A DNA stretch of 64,000 nt from Parachlamydiales bacterium (GTDB taxonomy: Bacteria; Chlamydiota; Chlamydiia; Chlamydiales; Rhabdochlamydiaceae), in the NCBI GenBank assembly GCA_027459675.1, contig DAIDHO010000005.1, forward strand, positions 1-64,000, read 5' to 3'. The notes beneath the pieces are model-generated. The model was not told the origin of the DNA and searched no databases. It was given only the letters and a program-made list of their open reading frames with translations. This document shows, in pieces, positions 25,939 to 33,810 of the stretch (its first letter is position 1; each line of letters starts with the position of its first letter). The position numbers were made by a program, and so were the translations under genes.

Positions 25939-26798
25939 AAATTTGGATTACAGGAGCCCAGGGACTTATAGGGCAAGCGCTTCAACAATTATGTAAAAAA
26001 GAGCATCTTGCTTTTATCGCCACAGGCCACCAGGTTGATATTAGCTCCGCGCCTTTGATAAAAGCTTTTTTTCATGCTAACCCCACTATCACCCATATTA
26101 TCAACTGCGCAGCTTACACCAGCGTGGATGACGCTGAAAAAGAGGAGAGGGAAGCATTTAAAACAAATACTTTAGGTCCTGAAAACTTGGGAAGACTTGC
26201 AAAGCATGAAGGAGTGAAATTGATTCATCTCTCAACAGATTATGTTTTTGAATCTACCGATTTAACCCCTCTTCCAGAGACGGCTCCTTATAAACCTGTG
26301 AATGTCTATGCTAAAACAAAACAAGAAGGAGAAGTACGACTCCTTGAAGAATTTCCCCATGCCTGCATTGTCCGGACGTCTTGGGTTTTTGGTCGGGGAG
26401 GAAAAAACTTCATTTCCTCTTTATGGGATCAATTGCATGTAGAGAAAAAGATTTCCGTGGTGCACGATCAATTCAATCGTCCCACCTACTCAAAAGACCT
26501 AGCCCAGACCATTCTTGCCCTTCTTTGTCATGAGGGCATCTTTCATTTTGCTAATGAAGGAGTCGCGTCCCGCTATGAGGTTGCCCTTAAAATGAAAGAG
26601 CTGATCAAAGAGCAAGGGAAAGAGCTTCAGTGTGGAGAAATCACCGCCATTCCAGCGTCTACTTTTTTCTATAGGGCCCCACGCCCTCGTTTTTCTATTT
26701 TAGATACTCAAAAAATTGAAAAAATAACAGGCATAGTCCCTCGACCCTGGCAACAAGCTTTAAAAGAGTTTATCGATGAAAAGCATGCTGCAATATAA
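25935..26798 (+). CDS. rmlD: dTDP-4-dehydrorhamnose reductase
   Basis: A 287-residue short-chain reductase with N-terminal TGAQGLIGQAL (nucleotide binding), S-T-D-Y-V-F near residue 105 and YxxxK as Y-A-K-T-K near 128. It performs the last reduction to dTDP-L-rhamnose. The end overlaps the rmlB start by about 23 nt. Confidence 0.95.
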   Translation: MKIWITGAQGLIGQALQQLCKKEHLAFIATGHQVDISSAPLIKAFFHANPTITHIINCAAYTSVDDAEKEEREAFKTNTLGPENLGRLAKHEGVKLIHLSTDYVFESTDLTPLPETAPYKPVNVYAKTKQEGEVRLLEEFPHACIVRTSWVFGRGGKNFISSLWDQLHVEKKISVVHDQFNRPTYSKDLAQTILALLCHEGIFHFANEGVASRYEVALKMKELIKEQGKELQCGEITAIPASTFFYRAPRPRFSILDTQKIEKITGIVPRPWQQALKEFIDEKHAAI

Positions 26799-27759
26799 AA
26801 GAGTCCTCGTGACGGGAGGAGCCGGCTTTATTGGATCTGCTTTTATCCGCAGAGGGCTTGAGACATTTGAAGATCTTGAAAAAATCGTCAATCTCGATCT
26901 TTTAACGTATGCAGGGAGCGAAAAAAATATGAAAGCCTTTACGAACGATCGAAGACACTTTTTCATCCAGGGGGATATTTTAAATACGCGCCTTGTCCAA
27001 ACTCTTTGTCAAGAGCATCAAGTTGAAGCTATCGTACACTTTGCAGCTGAAAGCCATGTTGATCGCAGTATCACCGAGCCCCAGGCGTTCATTCAAACCA
27101 ATATTTTGGGAACTTTTTCACTGCTCGAAGTAGTGCACCAAAACCCTCATATCCATTTTCATCACATTTCCACGGACGAAGTGTACGGCTCCATCACAGA
27201 GGGCTTTTTCAATGAATCTTCTCCTTATAGGCCTAATTCTCCTTATGCAGCCTCTAAAGCTGCTTCGGATCATTTAGTCCGCTCGTGGGCTCACACTTAT
27301 AAACTTTCAACTACTCTCTCCCACTGTAGTAATAATTATGGCCCGGGTCAGCATACCGAAAAATTTATTCCTCGCATGATTTCTCAATGTTTAGAAGAAA
27401 AACCTCTTCCCCTCTATGGTCAAGGACTCAATGTCCGCGATTGGCTTTATGTTGACGACCATGCCGATGCAGTCTGGCTCATTTTAAATCAAGGCGAGAA
27501 AGGACATATTTACGATATTGGAGGAAAAACAGAGAAAAGAAACATCGACATTCTTCATACTCTCATCGATCTTATTGCAAAAAAAACAAATAAGAATGCG
27601 TGGATGCTACGCCAGCTGATCACTCACATCCCAGATCGCCCAGGTCATGATTTTCGATACTCCATGGATCCCGCCAAACTTACCCATCAGCTAGGATGGA
27701 CTCCACGGCACACACTGGAAGAAGGGCTTGAAAAAACAGTGGATTGGTATCTCGCATGA
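26776..27759 (+). CDS. rmlB: dTDP-glucose 4,6-dehydratase
   Basis: A 327-residue extended short-chain enzyme with TGGAGFIGSAF at about residue 13, H-F-A-A-E-S-H-V-D-R-S near 90, S-T-D-E-V-Y-G-S near 131 and Y-A-A-S-K-A near 157, the full RmlB active-site set. It makes dTDP-4-keto-6-deoxyglucose, the substrate of RmlC. The gene order is C-D-B, and the nucleotidyltransferase gene rmlA is not in this cluster. Confidence 0.95.
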   Translation: MKSMLQYKRVLVTGGAGFIGSAFIRRGLETFEDLEKIVNLDLLTYAGSEKNMKAFTNDRRHFFIQGDILNTRLVQTLCQEHQVEAIVHFAAESHVDRSITEPQAFIQTNILGTFSLLEVVHQNPHIHFHHISTDEVYGSITEGFFNESSPYRPNSPYAASKAASDHLVRSWAHTYKLSTTLSHCSNNYGPGQHTEKFIPRMISQCLEEKPLPLYGQGLNVRDWLYVDDHADAVWLILNQGEKGHIYDIGGKTEKRNIDILHTLIDLIAKKTNKNAWMLRQLITHIPDRPGHDFRYSMDPAKLTHQLGWTPRHTLEEGLEKTVDWYLA

Positions 27760-28514
27760 AAAAAATAGCTTGTGTGATCCCTGCACGGCTGAATTCCAGC
27801 CGCTTTCCCAAAAAAATTCTTGCCCCTCTGCATGGGAAACCTCTCATCCAATGGGTCTGGGAAGCCGCCTGCCAGGTCCCTTTTTTCGATTCTGTGACTC
27901 TTGCAATTGACGCCGAGGAGACAGAGCACGTGGTCCGTCAATTTGGCGGTCATTACCGCATGACATCCATCGACTGTCCCAATGGTACAATACGCTTGTG
28001 TGAGCTGATGAAAAGGTATCCTCTGGAAGGAGATATTTTCGTCTGCTGGCAAGGAGATGAACCTTTTCTAAAGCCGGAGATGATTCAAAATCTTCTTCAA
28101 TCAGTCGATAAGGATGAAGCGGACATTTGGACTTTAAAGAAGAAACTCGAAGATGTCTCGCTGGCGGCCTCCCCTCATATATGCAAAGTAGTAACAGACC
28201 ATAAAGGATATGCGATGTATTTTTCTCGCAGCCTGATTCCTTTCCACCGCGATATCCCGCCCACTTCTTTTGATCAACATATTGGCATTTACGCCTACTC
28301 AAGGAAAGCACTGGAAAAAATTTCCACTCTTCCCATGAGTTCTGTCTGTCAGAAAGAGGAACTGGAGATGCTTAATTTCATGTATCATGGACTTAAAATC
28401 CGAGTTCATGAAACCCTTCATGAAGGGTTTGGAATCGATCTTCCCGAACATTTAGAACGTGCTCATCAAAAGGATCTTAACAAGAGTAATGAGATTTCGA
28501 AAGAAGTCTCATGA
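27756..28514 (+). CDS. kdsB: CMP-KDO synthetase-like sugar cytidylyltransferase
   Basis: A 252-residue protein starting in the rmlB stop (ATGA). N-terminal I-P-A-R-L-N-S-S-R-F-P-x-K is the nucleotide-binding signature of CMP-KDO synthetases, and W-Q-G-D-E-P-F (about residue 90) matches the Q-G-D-E-P metal and CTP motif. The C-terminal H-I-G-I-Y-A-Y region also fits. Activation of KDO for lipid A core is expected. The central sequence is divergent, so another keto-sugar acid substrate is possible. Its fusion to the rhamnose cluster suggests an envelope-glycan operon. Confidence 0.8.
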   Translation: MKKIACVIPARLNSSRFPKKILAPLHGKPLIQWVWEAACQVPFFDSVTLAIDAEETEHVVRQFGGHYRMTSIDCPNGTIRLCELMKRYPLEGDIFVCWQGDEPFLKPEMIQNLLQSVDKDEADIWTLKKKLEDVSLAASPHICKVVTDHKGYAMYFSRSLIPFHRDIPPTSFDQHIGIYAYSRKALEKISTLPMSSVCQKEELEMLNFMYHGLKIRVHETLHEGFGIDLPEHLERAHQKDLNKSNEISKEVS

Positions 28515-28520
28515 GACGGA

Positions 28521-28853
28521 TCAAGAAAGGGTCACAAGGCAGCAGAAAGCCTCCTTTTCTCCCGGGAGCTGGATTTTTAAGAGATAATGTTTCCCATCTT
28601 TTGCATCTTGGATTTTTATCTTATAACCTTCCTTTAGATCCACTGGTTTTTGAGAGGTTTTGACCTTTTTCCAATAATCGACGATGATTTGCATCCGTTC
28701 TTTATCCGCTTCTAGAGAGGCTGTGAATTCTTTAAGCATCTTTCCCTCTTTGGCAAGAGATTTAAAAACAGAGTGGATCGAAAAATAGGCAAAACTTCCG
28801 ACGAGAATGACAGCGATCAGCACTTCAAGAAGAAAAAAAGGATGCTTTTTCAT
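28521..28853 (-). CDS. Small pseudopilin-like protein
   Basis: A 110-residue protein whose N-terminus, K-K-H-P-F-F-L-L-E-V-L-I-A-V-I-L, strongly resembles the type IV pilin/type II pseudopilin signal, with the conserved Glu at +5 of the mature form. The usual Gly at the cleavage site is replaced by Pro, so processing by a standard prepilin peptidase is doubtful. One membrane helix is followed by a short soluble domain. It overlaps the upstream phosphoesterase gene by 4 nt. Confidence 0.7.
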   Translation of the reverse strand: MKKHPFFLLEVLIAVILVGSFAYFSIHSVFKSLAKEGKMLKEFTASLEADKERMQIIVDYWKKVKTSQKPVDLKEGYKIKIQDAKDGKHYLLKIQLPGEKEAFCCLVTLS

Positions 28854-29590
28854 GAAACAAGCTTTAAAGGTTTAAAATCAAGGTAATCTGCAGAGGTAAG
28901 AAAATATTTTACACCTCCTGCTTCTCCAAACATTTTAACATCTTTTTTAAGATTATGAAGATGCCCAAACACACAGATGTCGACTCCAAATTTTTTTAAA
29001 ATTTCCGATACCCGAGAAGCACGCAGATCTGCGCCAATGGGAGGATAATGGGTCATTGCAATTTTGAGTTGAGCGGCAGGGTTCATCTGCTCCAGGCTCA
29101 GCCGTAGTCTCTCAAGCTCTCGTTCAAAAATCGCGTTCTTATCGAGGGGCGCCTGTCTTTCTCGCGCTTGGGGATTCTCTTGAAAGTGAATGTAAGAATT
29201 AAAATTATATTCCGGCGTATCCCAAAGCCTGCTTCCTCCTATGGCAATATCATTCCAATGGAAAGCAGTATTTTGAAGGAAATGAATCGAAGAAGGCATT
29301 TTCTCCGACATTTTTTTAGGAGAGCCCCACCAATAATCGTGATTCCCTCGAATCATCAGTTTTGTCCCTGGCAAGTGATGAATCCACTCCAAATCAATCA
29401 AGGCTTCTTCCAGCTTCATCGCCCAGGAGATATCTCCTGGAAGAAGCACAAGATCCTCAGCATCTATGGAATTTTTCCATGCTTGCTCTATTTTGTCCAT
29501 GTATCCTTCCCACGCAGGACCGAAGACTGCCATGTTTTTAGAAGGAACACTTTTAGAAAGATGTAGGTCCGCTAACACCCAAATCGACAT
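28850..29590 (-). CDS. Calcineurin-like metallophosphoesterase
   Basis: A 246-residue protein with the metal-binding motifs in order: A-D-L-H (about 7-10), P-G-D-I-S (about 51), R-G-N-H-D (about 81), T-H-Y-P-P (about 181) and F-G-H-L-H-N (about 214). No signal peptide, so cytoplasmic. Substrate is unknown. Related proteins occur across chlamydiae as predicted phosphohydrolases. Confidence 0.9.
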   Translation of the reverse strand: MSIWVLADLHLSKSVPSKNMAVFGPAWEGYMDKIEQAWKNSIDAEDLVLLPGDISWAMKLEEALIDLEWIHHLPGTKLMIRGNHDYWWGSPKKMSEKMPSSIHFLQNTAFHWNDIAIGGSRLWDTPEYNFNSYIHFQENPQARERQAPLDKNAIFERELERLRLSLEQMNPAAQLKIAMTHYPPIGADLRASRVSEILKKFGVDICVFGHLHNLKKDVKMFGEAGGVKYFLTSADYLDFKPLKLVS

Positions 29591-29658
29591 ATAAGCGCTA
29601 TCATACCATTTAGGGAAAATATCCTCGAGCAGCTTGAAAAAGAACTCCAGAAGCAGTT

Positions 29659-30459
29659 TTAAGCATAGTGATAAGTTAAGTGATTGTTTTTATGAGGACC
29701 GATAATCCTCCAGTGGAAGTCGATATTTTTCTCGTTCCATGCAATGTTGCCCAAATACGTATCTTCAGCGCATAGATGAGCATCGACTGATTCTAAGACG
29801 TGGAACTTTGTGGGCGTGAGATGAAATAAAAAAACAGGGTTCGCTGTGCCGTATCTTAAATGCTCAATTGAAATGAGAGATGCGTTCAAATCGAGCGACC
29901 ACCGAAAACTATTGCTGAAAGCGGTATCGATCTGATGGTCAAGAAGCCAGTACCCTTTTTCCTGGAAAACCAAGACAGCAGGCGATGGAGAAGTAACGAT
30001 CACATCGGCTCTTCCAGTTCGAGTGGATTGCTCTTGCCCTTGCCTGGTTTTGACAGAAAAGGAGAGTTGTCGAATACAGGAGAGTTTTTCCCAAAATTTT
30101 TGCAGCTCTTTCCTGCGGTCCCGATCCCTTTCTCTCTCTTCATTCAAGGCAATCCTGGGTTTGTGAATATAGCAATAACGCTTCTTCTCTTGGGCAGAAA
30201 GAAGCGTGTAGGCTTTTTTCAAAAGCATCTCCAATTCAAAGCGAAGAGGATAAGAAGAGCTGAACTGATAAAACCGCGTTTTTCCTTCGTAGTGACTTTG
30301 GATAACGCCCTCTTTTTCCAGACGCAAAAGCGCTTTTTGGACTGGCGTCAGAGGAACCCCTAGTATCGATTGAATTTGCGAGCCATAGCACCGCTCATTG
30401 ACAAAAAGAAAGAGAAGGATCCGCTCTACATTCTGGTTGCTAAAAAGCCCTTTTAACAT
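29659..30459 (-). CDS. Winged-helix regulator with C-terminal DUF6314-like domain
   Basis: A 266-residue protein with an unusual architecture. Residues 1-75 form a winged helix-turn-helix (G-S-Q-I-Q-S-I-L-G-V-P-L-T-P-V-Q-K-A as the recognition region). A charged linker follows at about 100-125. Residues 130-266 resemble DUF6314: F-R-W at 185-187, H-L-C-A-E-D-T-Y at 228-235, G-P-H-K at 254-257 and terminal L-T-Y-H-Y. DUF6314 is of unknown function. The gene is divergent from bioY, and its ribosome-binding site overlaps a palindrome (30465-30481); a second palindrome lies in the bioY promoter. A role as regulator of bioY is inferred. Confidence 0.75.
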   Translation of the reverse strand: MLKGLFSNQNVERILLFLFVNERCYGSQIQSILGVPLTPVQKALLRLEKEGVIQSHYEGKTRFYQFSSSYPLRFELEMLLKKAYTLLSAQEKKRYCYIHKPRIALNEERERDRDRRKELQKFWEKLSCIRQLSFSVKTRQGQEQSTRTGRADVIVTSPSPAVLVFQEKGYWLLDHQIDTAFSNSFRWSLDLNASLISIEHLRYGTANPVFLFHLTPTKFHVLESVDAHLCAEDTYLGNIAWNEKNIDFHWRIIGPHKNNHLTYHYA

Positions 30460-30464
30460 AAATC

Positions 30465-30481
30465 AAACCTTTATTAGGTTT
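30465..30481. promoter_or_regulatory. Candidate operator 1 in the regulator/bioY gap
   Basis: Perfect palindrome AAACCT-TTATT-AGGTTT, 5 bp from the regulator start codon and overlapping its ribosome-binding site. It shares the TAAACC/GGTTTA half-site type with the second palindrome. Confidence 0.55.
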
Positions 30482-30539
30482 ATAAAAACTACACTATTGC
30501 CACCTACTTTTCTATAGAAAAGTCCGTCGAAATAAATTT

Positions 30540-30560
30540 TTAAACCTAAAAATAGTTTAA
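30540..30560. promoter_or_regulatory. Candidate operator 2 in the bioY promoter
   Basis: TTAAAC-N9-GTTTAA, a perfect 6-bp inverted repeat. TATAAG (30561-30566), a likely -10 of bioY, follows directly, and TTTTAA at 30538-30543 would be the -35. A bound repressor would cover the promoter spacer. Confidence 0.5.
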
Positions 30561-30636
30561 TATAAGCAGCTCAAGTGGTTGAAAAAGAAGCCTTAAACTG
30601 AATAATAGAAACATGTTATTTAACAAAGGAGATTTT

Positions 30637-31200
30637 ATGGAAATTACAACAACCGAACCAAAATGGTGCATTCCATTTTTTCGATTGAAAATTTGGATGA
30701 TCGGTTGTTTGCGTATGATTGCTGCATCGCTTTTCATTGGTCTTTGCGCTCAAATCAAAATATCTCTTTCTTTTACCCCTGTTCCACTAACGGGCCAAAC
30801 GTTTGCTGTCCTTCTAGTCGGCTGTCTGTTAGGAAGGCGTCAAGGAGCTGGGGCAGCGCTGCTGTACCTGATAGAGGGGTGTCTGGGGCTTCCTGTGTGG
30901 GCAGGAGGCGCTTCCGGTTTTTTGCATCTGATGGGGCCTACCGGCGGCTATCGCATCGCCTACATTTTGCAAGCCTACCTTGCTGGAAGATTTGTTGAAC
31001 GGCACGGTTCATTCCATTTTATTAAAACAGCTTTTGCCCTAATGATGATCTGTGGGATTCAAATGGGGCTGGGAGTCGTGTGGCTCGGATGCTTTATCGG
31101 CTGGAAGAACATCGTAGGTCTGGGTTTTCTGCCCTTTATCCCCGGCGAGGCCCTTAAAGCGCTTTTTGTCACATTCTCTTTACCAAGGAAGTCTTCATGA
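30637..31200 (+). CDS. bioY: Biotin transporter BioY
   Basis: A 187-residue integral membrane S-component. The ATG at 30637, preceded by AAAGGAG at 5 nt spacing, is chosen over an in-frame ATG 24 nt upstream. Family motifs are P-V-P-L-T-G-Q-T-F-A near residue 48, G-G-A-S-G-F near 90 and G-P-T-G-G-Y near 100, with six membrane segments. It imports biotin, alone or with an energy-coupling module not seen here. It fits with the HTH-less BirA at 52293. Confidence 0.95.
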   Translation: MEITTTEPKWCIPFFRLKIWMIGCLRMIAASLFIGLCAQIKISLSFTPVPLTGQTFAVLLVGCLLGRRQGAGAALLYLIEGCLGLPVWAGGASGFLHLMGPTGGYRIAYILQAYLAGRFVERHGSFHFIKTAFALMMICGIQMGLGVVWLGCFIGWKNIVGLGFLPFIPGEALKALFVTFSLPRKSS

Positions 31201-31240
31201 AAATCACGATCGAATTTCCTCAGATTATGAAGATAGTCAT

Positions 31241-31375
31241 GGGACTTTTTGAGCCTATTTTCAATTCTCCTCTTAAAATTATATCAAATGCGTATATGAT
31301 CTCCAAGAGGAGAATTGAAAATAGGCTCAAAAAGTCCATAAAATCGACTGAACTTTAGCTTAAGCAAGATGTCTA
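31241..31375. repeat. Palindromic MITE-like repeat, copy R4
   Basis: A perfect 33-bp inverted repeat (31242-31274 with 31305-31337) around a 30-bp loop, followed by the outer right arm ATCGACTGAACTTTAGCTTAAGCAAGATGTCT. The left outer arm is missing. It lies 41 bp after bioY and could form a very stable RNA hairpin. Confidence 0.9.
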
Positions 31376-31428
31376 TTGTGAATTAAAAACCGAGAGGTTG
31401 AAATTAACTCTGATGATGCTTTAAAAGA

Positions 31429-31803
31429 ATGCCTGGCTCAATCGACAAATTGTTAGGCTATTTTCAAACAACATACGGCTCAATGAAAAAAGTGCATGGA
31501 ATTTTGGTTCATCCAGACACGCGTTGCATCCACTACCGCTTATCGTGCGATATTGTGGCCATCCAGTTTAAATGCTGCAAAAAATATTATGCCTGCTTCT
31601 TATGTCACCTGACCTTGGAGAGACACTCAGTACAACGATGGCCTGCAGCCCAATCCTACTCTAAAGCGATCTTATGCGGCAAATGCCGCACAGAAATGAC
31701 AATCCATGACTATTGGACATGTGGTGACCGATGTCCTTGTTGCAAAGCCTCGTTCAACCCTAAGTGCAGACTCCACTGGAGCTTATATTTTGAAAACGCC
31801 TAA
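31429..31803 (+). CDS. CHY zinc-finger protein
   Basis: A 124-residue cysteine/histidine-rich protein matching the CHY zinc-finger fold (also in yeast Hot13). The metal ligands visible are C33-x-H35, C49-C50, C56-x2-C59-H60, C83-x2-C86, C98, C102-x-C104-C105 and C113-x2-H116. V-H-G near residue 22, C-I-H-Y, C-C-x-x-Y-Y-x-C-x-x-C-H and the closing F-N-P-x-C-x-x-H are the family hallmarks. Three zinc ions are expected; function in bacteria is unknown. A second ATG at 31483 is a possible start. The gene lies between two repeat copies (R4 and R5), suggesting rearrangement or acquisition. Confidence 0.85.
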   Translation: MPGSIDKLLGYFQTTYGSMKKVHGILVHPDTRCIHYRLSCDIVAIQFKCCKKYYACFLCHLTLERHSVQRWPAAQSYSKAILCGKCRTEMTIHDYWTCGDRCPCCKASFNPKCRLHWSLYFENA

Positions 31804-31862
31804 GACAGACTCTAACTCTCGTTGTCTTGTGCAGCACGGTATTCCAGTCACTAACCTGGCTG

Positions 31863-31900
31863 TTTCAATTCTCCTCTTGGAGATCATATACGCAATTGAT
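31863..31900. repeat. Palindromic MITE-like repeat, partial copy R5
   Basis: TTTCAATTCTCCTCTTGGAG followed by ATCATATACGCAATTGATA. It is an inner arm and loop, inverted relative to R4's loop. The rest of the 31804-32167 gap shows no gene; it is AT-rich with short degenerate inverted repeats. Confidence 0.75.
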
Positions 31901-32167
31901 AATTACCTCAATGATTTTGGGTAGTCCTAAACAGGTAGTGCTGCCAAGCATTTGTGGTAATAGCAGATGAACATTTTGATAGTTTCTATATGGTTCTACA
32001 GCTTCTTAGAAAAAGATAAGTTTTTTCTCACGAGTCTGGAGCATCTTTGTCTTAGCGCACATTTAAATCTCTCAATAGGGGTGCGCTTATTCTCCTGTTT
32101 TTCGTAGTCGTTGCCTGTTAGGAGAATTTTAATGCGTCAGTTCTGCGGGCACACCTTTAATGTACAC

Positions 32168-32196
32168 TTGACAATAAAATTTAATTGTAGAACAAT
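32168..32196 (+). promoter_or_regulatory. Candidate promoter of oppA
   Basis: TTGACA (32168-32173, perfect) with AACAAT 17 bp downstream (32191-32196). Transcription would start only 0-4 nt before the oppA ATG, and no ribosome-binding site is visible, so the transcript may be leaderless. The -10 match is weak. Confidence 0.35.
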
Positions 32197-32205
32197 ATCT
32201 TTTCA

Positions 32206-33810
32206 ATGAAGTTATATTATTGGCTTTTGTTATTTTGCATTACTCTCCTTACCGGATGTAATATTTTCATACCTAAACAGAAACCTTCTCGTCAAATACT
32301 CCGCACCTGTTTAGGTGCAGATATTCTCTCCTTAGATCCCCGCAAGGGGGTCAGCATGGTGTCTCAAAGTGTGACCCGTATGCTCTTTATGGGCCTTGTT
32401 CGCCTCGACCCTTATCTAAAGCCCCGCCTTGAACTTGCCGAATCGTACTCCCACTCTCCAGACCATAAAACCTATACTTTTATTCTGAAAGAGTGCCGCT
32501 GGTCCGATGGCTCTCCTATCACTGCTTATGATTTTGAAGAGACATGGAAGGCTGCACTGACCCCTGCATATTATTCATCTTGCACAAACTTATTCTTCTT
32601 TCTTAAGAATGCAAGAGAGATATTTCTAGGACACGCTTCCATTGATCAACTCGGTGTCAAAGCTTTAGATGAAAAGACCTTTGTCATCGACCTGGAATAT
32701 CCAAATCCCCATTTCTTAGATATCTTAATTCATCCTATTTTTTCCCCTGTCCATCAGAGCATGCGATACTCTCTACCCGATAGTTCAAAACTCGTCTGTT
32801 CAGGTCCGTTTTGTTTAATGAAATATGCCTTTCAAAATGAAATTATCTTAACAAAAAACCCTTTCTATTGGAACCATAAAAATATTAAACTCGAAACCAT
32901 TTGTTATTACATTGTTAAGAATCCTATAACGGCTTTATCGATGTTCGAAAAAAAAGAAATCGATTGGCTGGGTGACCCTCTTGCAAAAATCTCCTTTGAA
33001 GCAATTCCTATGCTTAAAGCGAAAGGAATGCTGCGGAATTTTCCCACAGCAGGGCTTGAATGGTTGTATATTAATACGAATAAATTCCCTCTAAACAATG
33101 TCAACATCCGTAAAGCTTTAGCTTATTCTATTGATCGCAAAATGCTTATGCGAGAAGTTCTCCATTTGGAAAATCCAAATCCCACCTTAGGGCTCATCCC
33201 AAAAATTGTTAAAAAAGAAAGATGGCACCCCTGGTTTGCAGACAATGATATTCTCCAAGCAAAAAATCTGTTTGAAAAAGGGCTTAAAGAACTCCGTTTG
33301 AAAGCCGATCAATTCCCTAAAATTAATATCACTTATTCCAACTCTCTCAATTCTAAAGTTATTTTAGCTATTCAACAGATGTGGAAAAAAAACCTAGGGA
33401 TTGACATCAGCATCGAGCAAGTGGATGGGCCGATCTTGTTTAGCAAATGGTACGAGCACGATTATCAAATCTTGTGGTTGGGGTGGATTCTTCAATATAA
33501 TGATCCAGGAAGCATGTTCGAAATATTTAAGTTTAAAAATGCCCGCCCCAACTGCTCAGGATGGGAGCATCCGGGGTTTATTCAACATGCAAACGCTTTC
33601 TCTATCACTCTTTCTGAACAAGAGCGATGGGAGCATATGGAAGCAGCAGAAAAAATCTTCTGTGAAGAGATGCCTTCCATTCCTGTGAATGACCTGACAG
33701 GCTTTTATTTAGCCCAACCCTATGTTAAAGATGTGCTAGTCAACCGCCTATACCAGATTGATTTCGATCGAGCTTCGATCGACTTAAATGCTGCACCTCG
33801 TGGGCGTTAA
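32206..33810 (+). CDS. oppA: Oligopeptide-binding lipoprotein (OppA-like)
   Basis: A 534-residue periplasmic solute-binding protein of family 5. The lipobox is L-L-T-G-C with Cys18. W-S-D-G-S-P-I-T-A-Y-D-F (about residue 100) is a strong family signature, and the I-R-K-A-L-A-Y-S-I-D-R-K motif near 305 is another. It would deliver peptides to an ABC importer whose membrane genes are not here. Its 3' end overlaps the convergent lipA gene by 71 nt. Confidence 0.93.
   Translation: MKLYYWLLLFCITLLTGCNIFIPKQKPSRQILRTCLGADILSLDPRKGVSMVSQSVTRMLFMGLVRLDPYLKPRLELAESYSHSPDHKTYTFILKECRWSDGSPITAYDFEETWKAALTPAYYSSCTNLFFFLKNAREIFLGHASIDQLGVKALDEKTFVIDLEYPNPHFLDILIHPIFSPVHQSMRYSLPDSSKLVCSGPFCLMKYAFQNEIILTKNPFYWNHKNIKLETICYYIVKNPITALSMFEKKEIDWLGDPLAKISFEAIPMLKAKGMLRNFPTAGLEWLYINTNKFPLNNVNIRKALAYSIDRKMLMREVLHLENPNPTLGLIPKIVKKERWHPWFADNDILQAKNLFEKGLKELRLKADQFPKINITYSNSLNSKVILAIQQMWKKNLGIDISIEQVDGPILFSKWYEHDYQILWLGWILQYNDPGSMFEIFKFKNARPNCSGWEHPGFIQHANAFSITLSEQERWEHMEAAEKIFCEEMPSIPVNDLTGFYLAQPYVKDVLVNRLYQIDFDRASIDLNAAPRGR

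Noticed and set aside
31706-31924. Frame overlapping the CHY gene end
   Set aside because: No ribosome-binding site, no family match, and it enters the repeat fragment.
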